Positions 12,582-24,700 of a stretch of DNA of 43,853 nt are shown here, piece after piece (the first letter of the stretch is position 1; each line of letters begins with the position of its first letter). Source of the stretch: Plantago elongata (lineage: Eukaryota > Streptophyta > Magnoliopsida > Lamiales > Plantaginaceae); NCBI GenBank assembly GCA_036897095.1, contig JAYMSP010000687.1, positions 1 through 43,853 on the forward strand, in the 5' to 3' direction. A program made the translations under genes and the position numbers. A model generated the notes under the pieces. The model made no database searches, was not told the origin of the DNA, and was given only the letters and a program-made list of their open reading frames with translations.

Positions 12582-13726
12582 CTGCAGTAAATTTATGATA
12601 TAGACCCTGCAAGTTAGACATCCTCTCTAGTATAAAAAAATAGATAAACATAAACCAATTAACAGGAAAATGATGAAGCCCGAATAACAGAGAAATCTCT
12701 AATAGAAAATTCATTTTTGTTTTTTGTGATTCAGAAAACACTTTCTGGTTACGTAACCAGTTTATGTTAGAATCTTCTTAGAGACCTTGCGAGTTGCGAG
12801 TACTCAGTTAAGATGTTACTACATATAGAGATCAACTAATATAAGGACATATACATACATGCAACAAGCAATAGAGGTTCCTGTTTATGGATTACATAAA
12901 CAACACTGCATATGCCAACTTGAATCCTAACACATTTATCATACGAAAAGAAAGCCAATCATCTACTGTTTGTGCCTAGTAACATCTCGAAGAGTCTTTG
13001 AAGTTAGTTATATACATCAGTTATGATGCATGAAGCACAACTACTAAGGCATCTTAACGTAGCAAGAATCATCTTAAGCATAAATATTGCATGTTCAATT
13101 GTTCATCACTCATCAATTTCACACATTCCTGGTGATTGCATGTTGACTAGTCATTCACTTTCCTTTTTTTTTTTGTTTAAACGTAACTATTAAACATTCT
13201 ATTTGATCTCCCCTTGCCAAACTATTTGTGCATCTAGCTACATGTTATATCTGCACTCACCAAAGCACGGTGGAATCTTGAGCAAGCAATATTCTTGCAT
13301 CTTCTCTTACACTATGGACATCCTTATCCTAGTGCAATATATCAGTGCTCTAGCTTTTCCCAACACAAACAAGAGATACGAGCTAGGCAAATAAAATAAA
13401 TCAAAAATGAAAACTTGAGAACTTTACGGTCCATCACCTTTTTCAAGTTAAGCACATTCCAGAGAACCCACAAGTATTTTTGTTATATAGGTAACACCAG
13501 TTGATAGGAAAACCAACAAAATTATAAGCTAGTTATTAACAAGAAAAACAAACTTCAAACAACAAAATTTTACAATTATATTAACATCACTAACATTTTA
13601 CAGAGACAACTTAGCTACAGCATCATATTCATGCAATCCCAAATTAAACAAGCGAAAGGATTCCACAATTATGACATAGTAATTCAAGCAATTTACCAAG
13701 TAAAAATATAAGCTGAACCAATTTAC
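12582..13726 (-). other. Leader (5' UTR) intron of GH51 copy C
   Basis: On the minus strand a donor (GTAAAT, 13721-13726) and an acceptor (CTGCAG, 12582-12587) bracket about 1.15 kb with no coding potential. The acceptor is positioned like those of copies A (35521) and B (22017), each followed by 'aagc'. The donor position also corresponds between copies. Inferred from this conservation, not from transcripts. Confidence 0.5.
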
Positions 13727-13825
13727 CTCAAAATATTCAAAACTATTAAAACCAGTAGAGATAATTTTAATTATTGGTGAAGGTATGGACTCTGAAGCAA
13801 AGAGATCAGGCAGATTTATAGTGAG
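13727..13825 (-). promoter_or_regulatory. Leader exon and TATA box region, GH51 copy C
   Basis: Minus-strand TATAAAT lies at 13814-13820, within a context (CACTATAAATCTGCC) shared with copies A and B. Transcription would start about 30 nt downstream, near 13785, giving a short leader exon that ends at the donor at 13727. Confidence 0.5.
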
Positions 13826-13864
13826 CTATTTGCCTGCTCATTACCATTAATTTGTCACTTCGTG

Positions 13865-15370
13865 ACTGGAAAATTGGTAAGGAATAAAGACAGAGACATT
13901 TGAGGCAAGAAAAAGAAGAGTTGTATTTCAATCTTAGCATTGCTTCAACAAAAGCTATTCGGAATTTTCCAATACATGGTTCCAATCAAAGTCTTGTGAT
14001 GCTTGAGATAAATTATGATCATCTGGATCAAAGTGCTGTATGCCCAGAAATAGGAACAGATGGCGAGTTTTCAACAATGTCCTTAGTGAAGGTTAAGATC
14101 TGTTACACTCATGTCAACAATGATCAAGTACCATCCACCCTGGAATAGAAATAGAGAATAACTCTTCCAGTGTCCTTATTGAAGGTTAGGACTTATCCCT
14201 CAAGCTAATAATGGTTGGGTACCTGTTGAAACCACGATGAACTAAATTATAAGCTCGACTTTGTATTAGGCAGTAGTATACTATATATATTATATATAAA
14301 GGGTTTTACATTGTAAAATTAATTAGAGGAGGCTAAAATATACTCAATTTTGGTGACAACAACTTAATCTAGAGATACATACTCTTGCACAGGGTTGAAC
14401 CAAAGTATATTATCAATTAGAGTAATATCCATTTCTTGATGCATAAACCGTCTATTCCAAGGTTTTTTGCCTAGAAAAGTTTAGGTGTTGTCGTTCTATA
14501 ATAAAAAAATATTCTCTTTTTTATGTCACAATATTGTTATTTTGTTTCGTTGACAGAGTAATAGTTTTTATTTTTATTTTTACTCTTTTGATTATTGAGA
14601 TTGAGATGTTCAATACATAAACCAAATGACGTCTAGTCCTCCATCTTTAGATATACTGTAACTTCAAACCTCAGATGCGGCCTGGGCACCGTAACTAGTT
14701 ATCTTACCATCTATCTGAAAAGTTAAAGATGAAAAGTTCTCATTACGAAGATTCAAACCCAAGAATTTTTATCAAAGAGCCTGAACTTTTGCAATGGTTA
14801 ACTTAAGTAAGGTAAGGTGAACAGTATTGACAGAGTGTACGTAGTCTTATATAAGGACATTATCGGAGTATCTATTCCTGGGAGAGCAGTGCCTTTGTGC
14901 GGATTAAAATAATTTATCCCAAGCAACACAATAGTGGAAGCAAGACTTGGACTGAACCAAAGTATCCTAAAATGCCTGACAGCTTTCGCTGAAGCAAGGA
15001 TAAGATCGAAATACAACTCTTCTTTCTCTTGCCTCTTATGTCTCTGACTTTTGCTCCTCACAAACTTCGTTGTTATTACATGTGCATTCACTATTTCACT
15101 CTCTTTAAATTCTTTTCTTTTTCAGTAAGGATAGTGACATTCTTTCTATTATAAGGAAATTTTAAAAGAGAGAATTAAGGAGAATTTTGTTGTTTACATG
15201 TTTTAGAAAGCCCAAAGGCTCATCTTTTTAGGTTTCTTCTAATAGAGCATTTTAAAAATTAAGGTGAACTATCTTTTTCTGAGGTCAATTCATTATTAAG
15301 CTTAAGCAAATCGAGTCATGAACACTACTGACTAACCTATTCCTTTTTTGGCGAACTTTGCTTTAGTGCA
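13865..15370. repeat. 5'-flank repeat of copy C
   Basis: Second visible copy of the block seen at 1-1335 and 22735-24100. It contains no gene: the 82-codon plus frame at 13900-14148 is broken in the homologous copies. It differs from the other copies by carrying an extra inverted piece at about 14875-15065. Confidence 0.7.
14875..15065 (-). repeat. Inverted copy of the 13880-14050 box
   Basis: The reverse complement of this segment matches 13880-14050. Both read 'cagagacat', then a 'gaggcaag' tract, then 'agaagagttgtatttc' followed by 'cttca.c.aaagct'. The arms could fold on each other across about 800 bp. The homologous place in unit 0 (about 955) lacks this arm, and the B-A spacer keeps at most a short end near 23590. 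Confidence 0.7.
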
Positions 15371-16833
15371 TGCAAAAGTTCCTGTATGCAAAGTTCTGGC
15401 AAAAGAATGTCCCGGAAGGTCACACCCATCATCAGAACAGACATAAAGGAGAAAGTATATAAAACTTGACAAACAGGAAACAAGATCAACGACCAATGAA
15501 TCAATGATACTTTATCCGCCAATCTCCCACTCCATAGAAACCAAACCTACTAACATTCTAATACTTAAGAACAAAATCATATATCATAGGAAGCAAAAAT
15601 ATTTAAATTAACACACAATAGAACATTTCAACACTCAATTGTCCCCATCAGCTATTTTCTTTTTTATAGGTAATGATATACTAACTCAACAGCAAAAGTG
15701 ATAGTAATATCGAAGAAAACATAGAACTAGTCCAAATGCATTGAAAAATAAAATTGAAATATCATCTTCAATTCCCTTTTGCTTTCTCACTTGCATATTT
15801 CAAGAATTTAAATATGCGTTCAAGTTAAAAGTAAACTTACCTGTTCTGAGAACCACTGCTATCGCCATTATGCCAACTCTGATAGTCACCCACAGATCAG
15901 CAGTATTAAATGCAGTCCCGAGATTTCTTAAACAGAGACAAGAACAATGCCGTGTTTGATATTGTCAACAACAAGAAAGGGTTTCGTGCATCTACAGTGA
16001 CAGGTAAACTGATCTGGTGACTCGTTGTCATTTCCTCATTAGGGTAATTTCTTCAACTTAAATTCGATTGGAATTGATATAATGTTGGGTTTTGTCGCGG
16101 TAAAAAGAGGAATAAAAATTAGCAATCGACAAGAGCTAAATCATAGTTAATTCATAAGTTGGTGTGTACTTTAGTGATCAGGAAGTTGTTTATTGGTACT
16201 ACAAAAATTATTGCCTACTATTCCTTGGCTGTCTTTCAAGACAATGATTTCCATAAGGATCATGATGCAAGTAATAGCTACAAAAATTTGCATATCTATC
16301 TGTTGAAGAATTTCTTGGCCACCGAATACAAAATTTGCATAAAACCGTGCACTGATCTAAATATATATGATATCTTCAAGTTTAAGCTTATGGCTCTACC
16401 TATTATAAGATCCCTAGTCAGGTCACAAGCTAATCTTGATAGAAAACACGCAAAATTAGCCACTAACTGGAATAGGAAAGGCTGCAAATTTATCAAGTCA
16501 CGATAATTCCACGCACGACAGTTTGTACACCTTGAACACTAGTGAGAAAAAAATGATTTTGGATCATTACAAGTAATACCTTGGTAAAACGTTCATGTGA
16601 CTTTTTTCCAGTTTCAAGATTTGGTGAAAGTTAAAACTAATGAAGTTGCACCCTTTGAACAAGAATACATGACAAATGCAAGTGTCATAGTGCTAAAAAC
16701 AAGACGAAAACAACAGAATATAGCACTTGAACAGCTGCTTTCATTTATTATAACTGATCAAAACTTCTTAACATATCAATCTCCTTACTGTGAAGCTTTA
16801 CCACATCAACACTGCCAGATACTACAGTTCATA
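15371..16833. repeat. 3'-flank repeat of copy B (shortened spacer)
   Basis: Homologous to 5455-6596 and 26480-27338. The join near 15375-15400 skips the portion that fills 1340-5450 in unit 0 and about 24000-26480 in the B-A spacer, so this spacer carries a multi-kilobase deletion or the others gained DNA. The open frames at 15741-15959, 16159-16506 and 16597-16854 are not conserved and have no recognisable domain; they are not called. Confidence 0.6.
16744..16749 (-). terminator. Putative poly(A) signal, GH51 copy B
   Basis: AATAAA on the minus strand about 85 nt past the TAA stop, in the same AATAAATGAAA context as copy A (27301). Confidence 0.45.
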
Positions 16834-19800
16834 TTAAGCCCTGGAGTTCATTAACAAGTCGAACGATGTCAATGAATTTGGAGAGAGGACTACATCCATA
16901 TCCTTACCAACATGATCAAGTCCACTAATGATAGGAACCACCTGCAGAGGAAGGTTTCAGTGTTTAGGTCGACTTATCCTAGTCCCATCGGTAGGGTTTG
17001 CCTTAAGCTGGACTTACACAGGTCAAGATGAGATTTCCAGAAAACAAATGTTAGAGCTCGACTAATACCTTGTTCGGCGCTGCAAATGAGTTCTCGTCCA
17101 TCAGGTTAGAAGATGTTAGTTCAAGCTTGCTCGAACCAGCTGATTGTAGAGAGTTCATCATTACTCCAGCAATAGATATATTAAGAGTCACCTTACCCAT
17201 TCCAAAATTGACAACCTGGACGATCAAGATGCATACTTTTAGTAAATGCCAAAGGCATATATTCCGGCAATGAAGCATATATCAGGAATATAATGAACCT
17301 TTATTCTCAAGTATTCATTATGGTTCTCTGTATCGTTCCACATAATAGCAGATGCAATAAGAGCATTGGACGGGTTGCTTTGAAGGGAAGAACTAAGAAG
17401 AGCAGCACCATTTGACTCCTTGAAGAAATGTTGCATCCAGTAACTAGGAGTTCCATAATGTTGTGAAGAGTCGAAGACAATGGCATCTGGGTTCCATCTG
17501 AAAGAAAAATGAAAAGGTATCCTTTATGCATGGTACTGGAAAAGGTGCATTAGTTTTGAGGAATATTGAAGAAATTGAGGACAAAAAGTACATCATACTT
17601 TCTGTCATTGACATTCACAAATAAAGGAGCATAACTTGCCATTTCAACGGCATCACTGAAATGGAGATAATCATGAGTCAGAAGGCACTTGTTTAGCAGG
17701 CAAAATCAAGTTGATCAGAGACCAAGAAAGTAATACCAAACTCAAATGATTGCATAAATAATTTGTTGAAACAATACCAATTCTTCTCCAACCCAATAAC
17801 AAATGCAGCTTCAGCAAGAGCTGCCAAGAGACTACCCTTGCCAGCATCATGTCCTCTCACAGCATATTCACTCACAAAAGCCTGGGCCATTTAACAAATC
17901 GCATAAACAATCATTTTAACCCAATTTGTAATATCGAAACTGAAAAAAAAATACCTTGGGACCATCTCGTGATACTCGATCAAACGCATTAGCCTTGCTG
18001 AAAATTGCACCTGCACTCGTATAAATCTAAATCCAAGAAATACGAAAGGACTAATTAGCTAAGATATTATAACATTCAGAAGTAACTTGCCACTGCTTGG
18101 GAAGGCACAGAGAAGTTTACATGATAGTCATACAAATCAGCCGGGTGATCCAGTGGTTGATCAGAACCATCACAGTTTGAGATGATTTTGATGTCAGGAT
18201 ATGCACGTTTTATAGCGGAATAGAACTTCAGGTAGTTTCCTGAACATATAAGATGAGAGGTCAGATAATTTGTAGGAAATCAAACTCCTAATCCTTATTA
18301 ATTACTAAAGACGGCTTAAATGTTTTATTTCATACAACCAAAACCAATTTTCAGTGCATATAAATCATTAAATAAGCATCATAACTATCACAATTCATAC
18401 CAAGGTAATTTTTCCTCCAACAGTCCTCGTTACCCACTGCAACATATTTCAAATCAAAAGGTTCTGGGTGTCCCATTGCCGCTCTAACAGAGCCCCATTT
18501 GGATTTAGAATCACCTCTTGCAAACTCTAGGCTATCCATGATTTCCTGCATTTGGTGTAAACTAACAATTTAATGATGTGATACTCCTCCGATAGGCTGA
18601 ACTTTACAAAATTATATAGGGGGCAAAAAAAGAGAAGGAAATTCACATAAACTATTTGTCAACATATTGAGATCCTGATATTTCGAAAAAGTCCCATGTC
18701 AAGCAAAAAAACAACCTGTACAAATGGTGCGACTGCAGAAGTTTCAATGAAGTCATTGTGGCTGATTCCTGAACGTTTTAAAAGATGAGAAAGCAAGTAC
18801 GATAAAATCATACAACAGTTAACTTGGAGTACTTTGATTGAATGTACAAGGCAGTAGGACATAAATGGTACCATTGTTGAATACCCACACAGGTGCAGCC
18901 CCCAAGTCCTCTGCCAGCTACAGAGAATATATTACCGGTGCAGAAATGAAAAATCAAAACAATGTGTACAAAAATGACATCCGTTACCCCCAATAAATGG
19001 CAAGATGAACAATCAGTACCTGGAAAAACTCAAAATAACCGAGCCCGTCATCAGTCCAGTAATTCCAAACGTCGCCAAAATGCCCGGGCCTCTCTTCCCA
19101 TGGTCCAATAGTTTCTTTCCAGCGAAATGCATTCCTCAACCATGCACCCTCCACGAAACAGCCACCTGATATATTACATACCAGTCATATTTTGATATTA
19201 TAAGCTTCCAAAAGATAATTTTGAGTAAACAACCAGCATTTGCTATGAAAAGAAAATAAGTAATACCTGGAAATCTAATAAACGCTGGTTTCAGAGTTTT
19301 CAACATCTCAAAAAGATCTCTACGAAAGCCATGGCCCTGGCTCAAGAGAACACTTATCAGAGCCGTAAATAAACCATTGAAAAAGCTAAATTTATGTTAG
19401 TGTTAATCTTAGGATTTCCTCAAAAGAAAATGCCTAATCTCCAGTCATTGTACAAGGAAAAATAAAGGACGCCGTAATGTTTGTGTAATCTCACAAACTA
19501 CCCAACAGGGCTCCATTAGCAGAGATACCACTTCAATAGGCAGGTTGTCTAGCTACAGATTCGGATAATTTATGATTACGAAACAGCTGGTTTCAGGTGG
19601 CTAAGGGTAATATGACTGTAAACTTCATGAAGACTTGGGGTACAATTAGGGTTATAGAAATTTTGTGTTACAGAGGAAATGTTTATGTGAAGTACAAATC
19701 AAATGAAAGATAACTTCTACAGCTCTGCATGAACTATTATATCATGAAGACAATGCCATTACGTTGAGCTTAAGCAAACTTGGCATTTTGAATCTCCTAA

Positions 19801-21991
19801 TGCGGTTGGTTCATCAAGCAAATCACGTGATCAAACCTATTTCAATATAGTATCAATCTAAATTTACCTTATATGTGTCTGTTGGCATTAATGATACTTG
19901 ATCAAACCATATGACACCTTTTTTGGCCGTGGTTAGTTGAAGTCTTGCTTTTGCATCAGACCCTTGTGCTTTTAATAAAATTTCCTTCTTAGTCCAGTTA
20001 GATAAATTAGCAGCTCTGCATGGATATATGTAAAAATTATACTCTTTTAACAATAATTTTGGTTGAGTTAACTGCACGGATATTTGAATCTTCAAATTAT
20101 GAGCCACTAATACTCACACAAGAGTTTCAGCAGCTAAGGTCTTTTGTGCACCAGTCAGCGATATGGATATATTGATTGGCCCTGATGAACGAACATAGAG
20201 CACCAGTTTATAGGTCTTCCCTTGTTCAATATTCTGCAAATGCAAATAGAAGTCTAAGTTGGAACTTGGAATATAGTTGGAATATATGAAATCAAAATGA
20301 GCATGGAGTGATTATGATGAAGGAAAACTTCTAAGAAATATGAGCAATAATTTGAGAAAATCATATCTTGGGTATTCCACAAAGGAGAGACTGCCAGTTT
20401 AGGAGCAGTATCTCAGTCTAGTGTACCCAAAATATAAATTCACCACAAACACCCCAACACTGTTAGCAAAATGACATGAAACTCAAGCAAGTGTAAGTTG
20501 CATATTAATAGAATATTAGTTTACTCAGGTCACAAGAATATTCGACAAATTCGATAAACAAAAGACTGCAGGAACAACATGGTTTCTATTTAAATAATTA
20601 TATACAGATACAGAGGACACCCTTTCTAGAAGTAAAGACAATAATGATGAAGGTAAATGTACATATATTTAAGGAGGTAGAAAATTGAATGATAAATATA
20701 AAAAATAATTACATCCGCAAGGTTGCACTTTCAACTAAGTTTGAAATTGTAACATGGATTGGTGACAGGTTTTTGCGTTGCACTGAGGCTCGTACTCTTT
20801 AGTCTTTTCTATTAACACTGCTCTTATTAGAAAAGTCAGGAATATTTAGTGCTAGTAGATGCATGATTGGAGCCCAGGGTTTTGGTTCTGTTCAGGTACC
20901 AAGTATTGCATTGTCGTCTCCTCTTAAAGGAGGTGTGGATATAATACTAAAATATTTATCCTATATGAAATGAAAGATTAGCTTTTAATGCGGCAATAAT
21001 TCTATATCAGCTGAGAAAGAATTAGTTTCAATCAAGGTTCATTCAGGTGAAGGCCTTGTCAAGAAAAATCAAAAATAGTTATCACTTGAATAATATACCC
21101 GAGTTTTTTCCCCCTCAAATGCACTGAAAAGCAATCATGGCTGACATTAAACTAACCTACATTCCTAGAATTTGAAAGAATGAGTTCGTACCATTCCCCA
21201 GAATCCAGGGTTATATATACCAACCCCTCCAGCGGGACAGATGCTGGAGCCTGTATAAACACAGAGCACTTCCATTCGAAGTGCAATTTTATTTCTTTCA
21301 AAGCAAGATGAAAGCTCTGTTGATATAAGTATGGATGATTCATCCCCAATGATTGACCAAGGATAGATACTTGAAGGTGTTTTTTGACCTCCGGCTTCAA
21401 AACCTGCAGTTAAGCTCTTGTGACCATTAGCATCAATAAGGTACTAATATAAACCCCTTTTCATGTTTAGCAGCTCAGGCAGAGTCCGTTACTTTTTGTC
21501 CCGTTCGTCTTGATGACCACTAATGTATTAATCATATCTCATATAGATTTACAAAAACAAGCCAGAAACCAAAATTTCTTTTTCCAGGAAAGCCTGAGGA
21601 AATGCAACCTACCTCGGTTGCTGACAAGCTCTCCCCACAATCCTCCAGCACCAGCATGATTAATCTCCTAGAAATTTAGAGAAATCTCATTTGCCAGTTT
21701 AATGGACAAAAGCTACCATACCCACTTCATAACATAAAAAGCCGAGTTAAACATGTAAATTCTCCAAATTTGAGATACGACTCAGAGCTTAATCACGAGA
21801 TCACTATTAACAAAAGTTACCTCAAAAAATATACCAAATAGGGTCTCCGGTATCTTTTGTGATGATGCTTTGGAGGCATTTACAAGTAGACGAACTACCT
21901 GATTTTCTCCGACTTCGGTAGCAGAAGACTGATTTAAAGAACTCAGCAGAATAAGAAAAAAAAGAAAGCTGCACAAGGGACTTGTACCCAT
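16834..21991 (-). CDS. GH51 alpha-L-arabinofuranosidase, copy B (17 exons, 655 aa)
   Basis: Same fold, exon plan and predicted apoplastic role as the other copies. CDS exons: 21821-21991, 21613-21667, 21192-21403, 20118-20233, 19868-20015, 19267-19336, 19020-19165, 18872-18917, 18716-18768, 18401-18545, 18121-18239, 17955-18026, 17778-17881, 17599-17655, 17299-17497, 17069-17215, 16834-16941 (1968 nt). All junctions are GT-AG and in frame. Signal peptide about 1-24; acid/base E379 in AVGNEDC; nucleophile E456 in FVSEYAV; the conserved DYH motif is present. Odd points: GKKNY after NEDC is changed to WRKNY, EGEW reads EGAW, IMDGLEF reads IMDSLEF, and the protein stops early at MNSRA. Intron 9 is only 170 nt, so this is the most compact copy. 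Exon 10 has about 90 nt identical to copy C, suggesting recent duplication or conversion. Confidence 0.93.
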
Positions 21992-22016
21992 TTTGTCTAG
22001 AATCAGTCCAGTGCTT

Positions 22017-22577
22017 CTGTAGCCAATTTAAGATGTAAACCATGCAAGTTTAGACATACTAAGGGAATAAAAATATGAAAATCATAAACCAAATACCAGA
22101 AAAAAAAAGTGTGTAGGCCTTAGTAACAGAAACCTATAATAGGAACATCATGTCTTTTGTTAGTTGGAAAGCCATATAAACTGTCAGAAAACTTTTCCAG
22201 GCATCATGGTGATTGCGTTGGCAACTATTTAGTAACCCTTTTCATATTCATAGTTCTCTTTTTTTAATTAGTTCATGGGAAGATCTTCTTAAGAGACCTT
22301 CCCTACTACTTTTAAGATGTTTATACATAGTGATCACCTAACACAACAGTAATATTTACATGCATGCAGAAAACATATGAAGATTCCATGTATACTGATT
22401 ACTACACAGTACACACATTACAAATGCCAACTTTAAACGCTCACACATAATTGATATTTTCAAAAGTTCGAGATTCAAAGTGTTAATCATAATAACCACC
22501 AATTCTTTAAGGAGAACTAAATTATTAAAAAAGATAAACCAACTGACCAAGAAATTATATAAGCTAAACCAACTGAC
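22017..22577 (-). other. Leader intron of GH51 copy B, with a repeated donor region
   Basis: The acceptor (CTACAG before 'aagcactgg') aligns with those of copies A and C. The best donor by position is 'cttg|gtcagttgg' at 22577, a weak consensus. A tract carrying this donor occurs twice, at 22535-22555 and 22565-22585 (30-bp period), so two equivalent donors exist. An alternative donor, GTATATA, lies near 22600. Confidence 0.4.
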
Positions 22578-22680
22578 CAAGAAATGATCAAGAATTATAT
22601 ACCCAAGAGATATTTGTAACTATGGGTGAAAGTATGAATTGTGACTAACAAAGAAGGAGACCAGGCAGATTTATTAATGA
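22578..22680 (-). promoter_or_regulatory. Leader exon and degenerate TATA region, GH51 copy B
   Basis: The position equivalent to the TATA box of copies A and C reads TAATAAAT on the minus strand (22669-22676), keeping the flanking 'CTGCC' but losing a clean TATA. This could weaken or shift initiation; that is inference. Confidence 0.4.
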
Positions 22681-24526
22681 CTCCGAGTTCTATTGCATGT
22701 GCCCATCATCAATTGTCACTTCATTATTCAAAATTCAATTGTCAAGAGATACAAGAGTTGTATCGACCTTATCATTGCTTCAACAAAAGCTGCTAATTAG
22801 GATACTTTCTTTCAGTCTAATTCCTTGCTTCCAAGATTGAGTTGCACGGGATAAATTATCTTTAATCCAAATCAAAGAACTGTCCACCCAAAAATAGAAA
22901 CAGATGGTGACTCTTCAATCATGTCCATATTGAAGGTTAAATTACAAAACACTCAAATCAATAATGAAACAAGTACTGTACAGTGTGTCCACCCTGGAAT
23001 AGAATTAGAGAACAACTCTTCCATAGGTCCTTATCAAAGGTTAAGACAATTGGCACTCAAGCTAATAATGGAGTACCTGTTTATAATAGGTTTGGCTCAA
23101 TTTATAAACTCAACTCGTATTTAGTAGAAGTAAATATAGTTTTACACTGTAACAATTTATCAGAGACAGCTATATTATACTCAATTCGGCTGATAGACAA
23201 CTTAATATAAAAATACATACTCTAGTGCAAAGGGTCGAACAAAGGTTCTATCCCAAGTTTTTAGCATAGAAACATTTAGTGTTGACATTCTATAATCCAA
23301 ATCATTCTTGTTTTAATGTCCACATATTACTTTAGTTACGGAGTAACGGTCCCAACAGGTCTTTTTGCTTATTGACATTGAGGTATTGAATGGGAAAATC
23401 AACCGATGCCCTTTATCCTCCTTCAAATAAAATTTATATATCTTACGGGATCTTTCAAATTGTAACTAGTTATATCACAACTCCATATGAAAAAATAACA
23501 ACGAAAAAAGTTCAGTCACGAAGATTCAAATCCAGGGATTTTCATGAAAGAGGCTTGACCTTTGCAATCAAAAAGGTCACATGAACTCCTCTTTCTTCAT
23601 TAGCATTATTACATATGCATTGCTTATTCACTCGCTTTTACTTTCTTTCCATATAACTTAGGGGTTGTGACATACTTTCTAAGACATGGAAAACTTAAAA
23701 TGTAAACAGAGATTTTGGTAGTTACATTCCAGAAATGCAAACACACCTTGTTCCAGAAATCTCCAAGAAGAGCATTAAGGAGTAATTTGGTGGTTATATT
23801 TTCTAGGAAAGCTCAATGGCTCTTCCAATTTACTTTATGGGAGTAAAGTAAGGTGAACAATCTTCTTCTGAGGCCAATCTCATAGAAACTTAAGCAGACT
23901 GAGTCCTGTGCACTACTACTAACCACCCTTTTCCATTTCTGGCTATCTTTGCCTAGTCAGTGAATTGCAATCCCTTTCTGTATACATTCTTTTACCACAT
24001 TTGACAGCAGTTCAACTGTGTGAGTATTAGCAGGTACAAGAGTTGTTAGGATTTAGTTCGATTGCTTGTTGAATTCTGGTAGATAACTGTCTCATCGTGA
24101 CACTCATTACCCAGTATCAACATACCATGCATTGAGTTATTATTGACAAGCACACCTCAAGAAATGTTCGAACTATGTTGGCCATAGTTGTAAAAGACAG
24201 ATGAGCTAATTAGACATAATGAATGAGAAATATTTAGGAAAATATGATCTTGTCGACGAATATGAGATACAACCATAAGTTCATGCATACAAGAGAAGGG
24301 AGTGTGAAATGTGAATCATAAAGGCCATAGGTTTGTGTGTGTGTAATAGAGACCAGACAAATAGTTTTGAACAACCCTGTCTAAATCCAGAAAAACAGCA
24401 TACGAAAAGAAGCACCATCCTCACTCTATTTACACCGTTCAATATGTTACATGAAGCAAAGGTAGGTAAAGAGTAATGTACAGCTCGGTTCCATCCACAT
24501 GCTGTCAATCAGAGATTACATAAACC

Positions 24527-24700
24527 TGTTAGTTATAGGACCTTGTTTACTGATTGATCTTGTTTGTTTGATCTCTATCATGGGATTTCATAATCCATAT
24601 AAAGTCCTCTAGCTTACATCAATACATGATCAGTCAATAGCATCCACTCAGGTGATTACTCAAGTCTTGATAGTCTATTTTGATATAGTATCAGAGCCGA
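24527..24700 (+). mobile_element. Possible solo or truncated LTR with primer-binding site
   Basis: The sequence begins 'tgttagttatagga', contains an 'atataaa' box near 24597, and is followed at about 24684 by 'tatagtatcagagccga', close to the plant tRNA-Met primer-binding site (TGGTATCAGAGCCG). No retroelement protein follows and no second LTR was found. The end before the site is not a clear CA. Confidence 0.35.

Noticed and set aside
6597..21991. Copies B and C as pseudogenes
   Set aside because: Assembling all 17 exons gives uninterrupted frames with intact splice sites and catalytic residues; the changed residues and tails do not break the genes.
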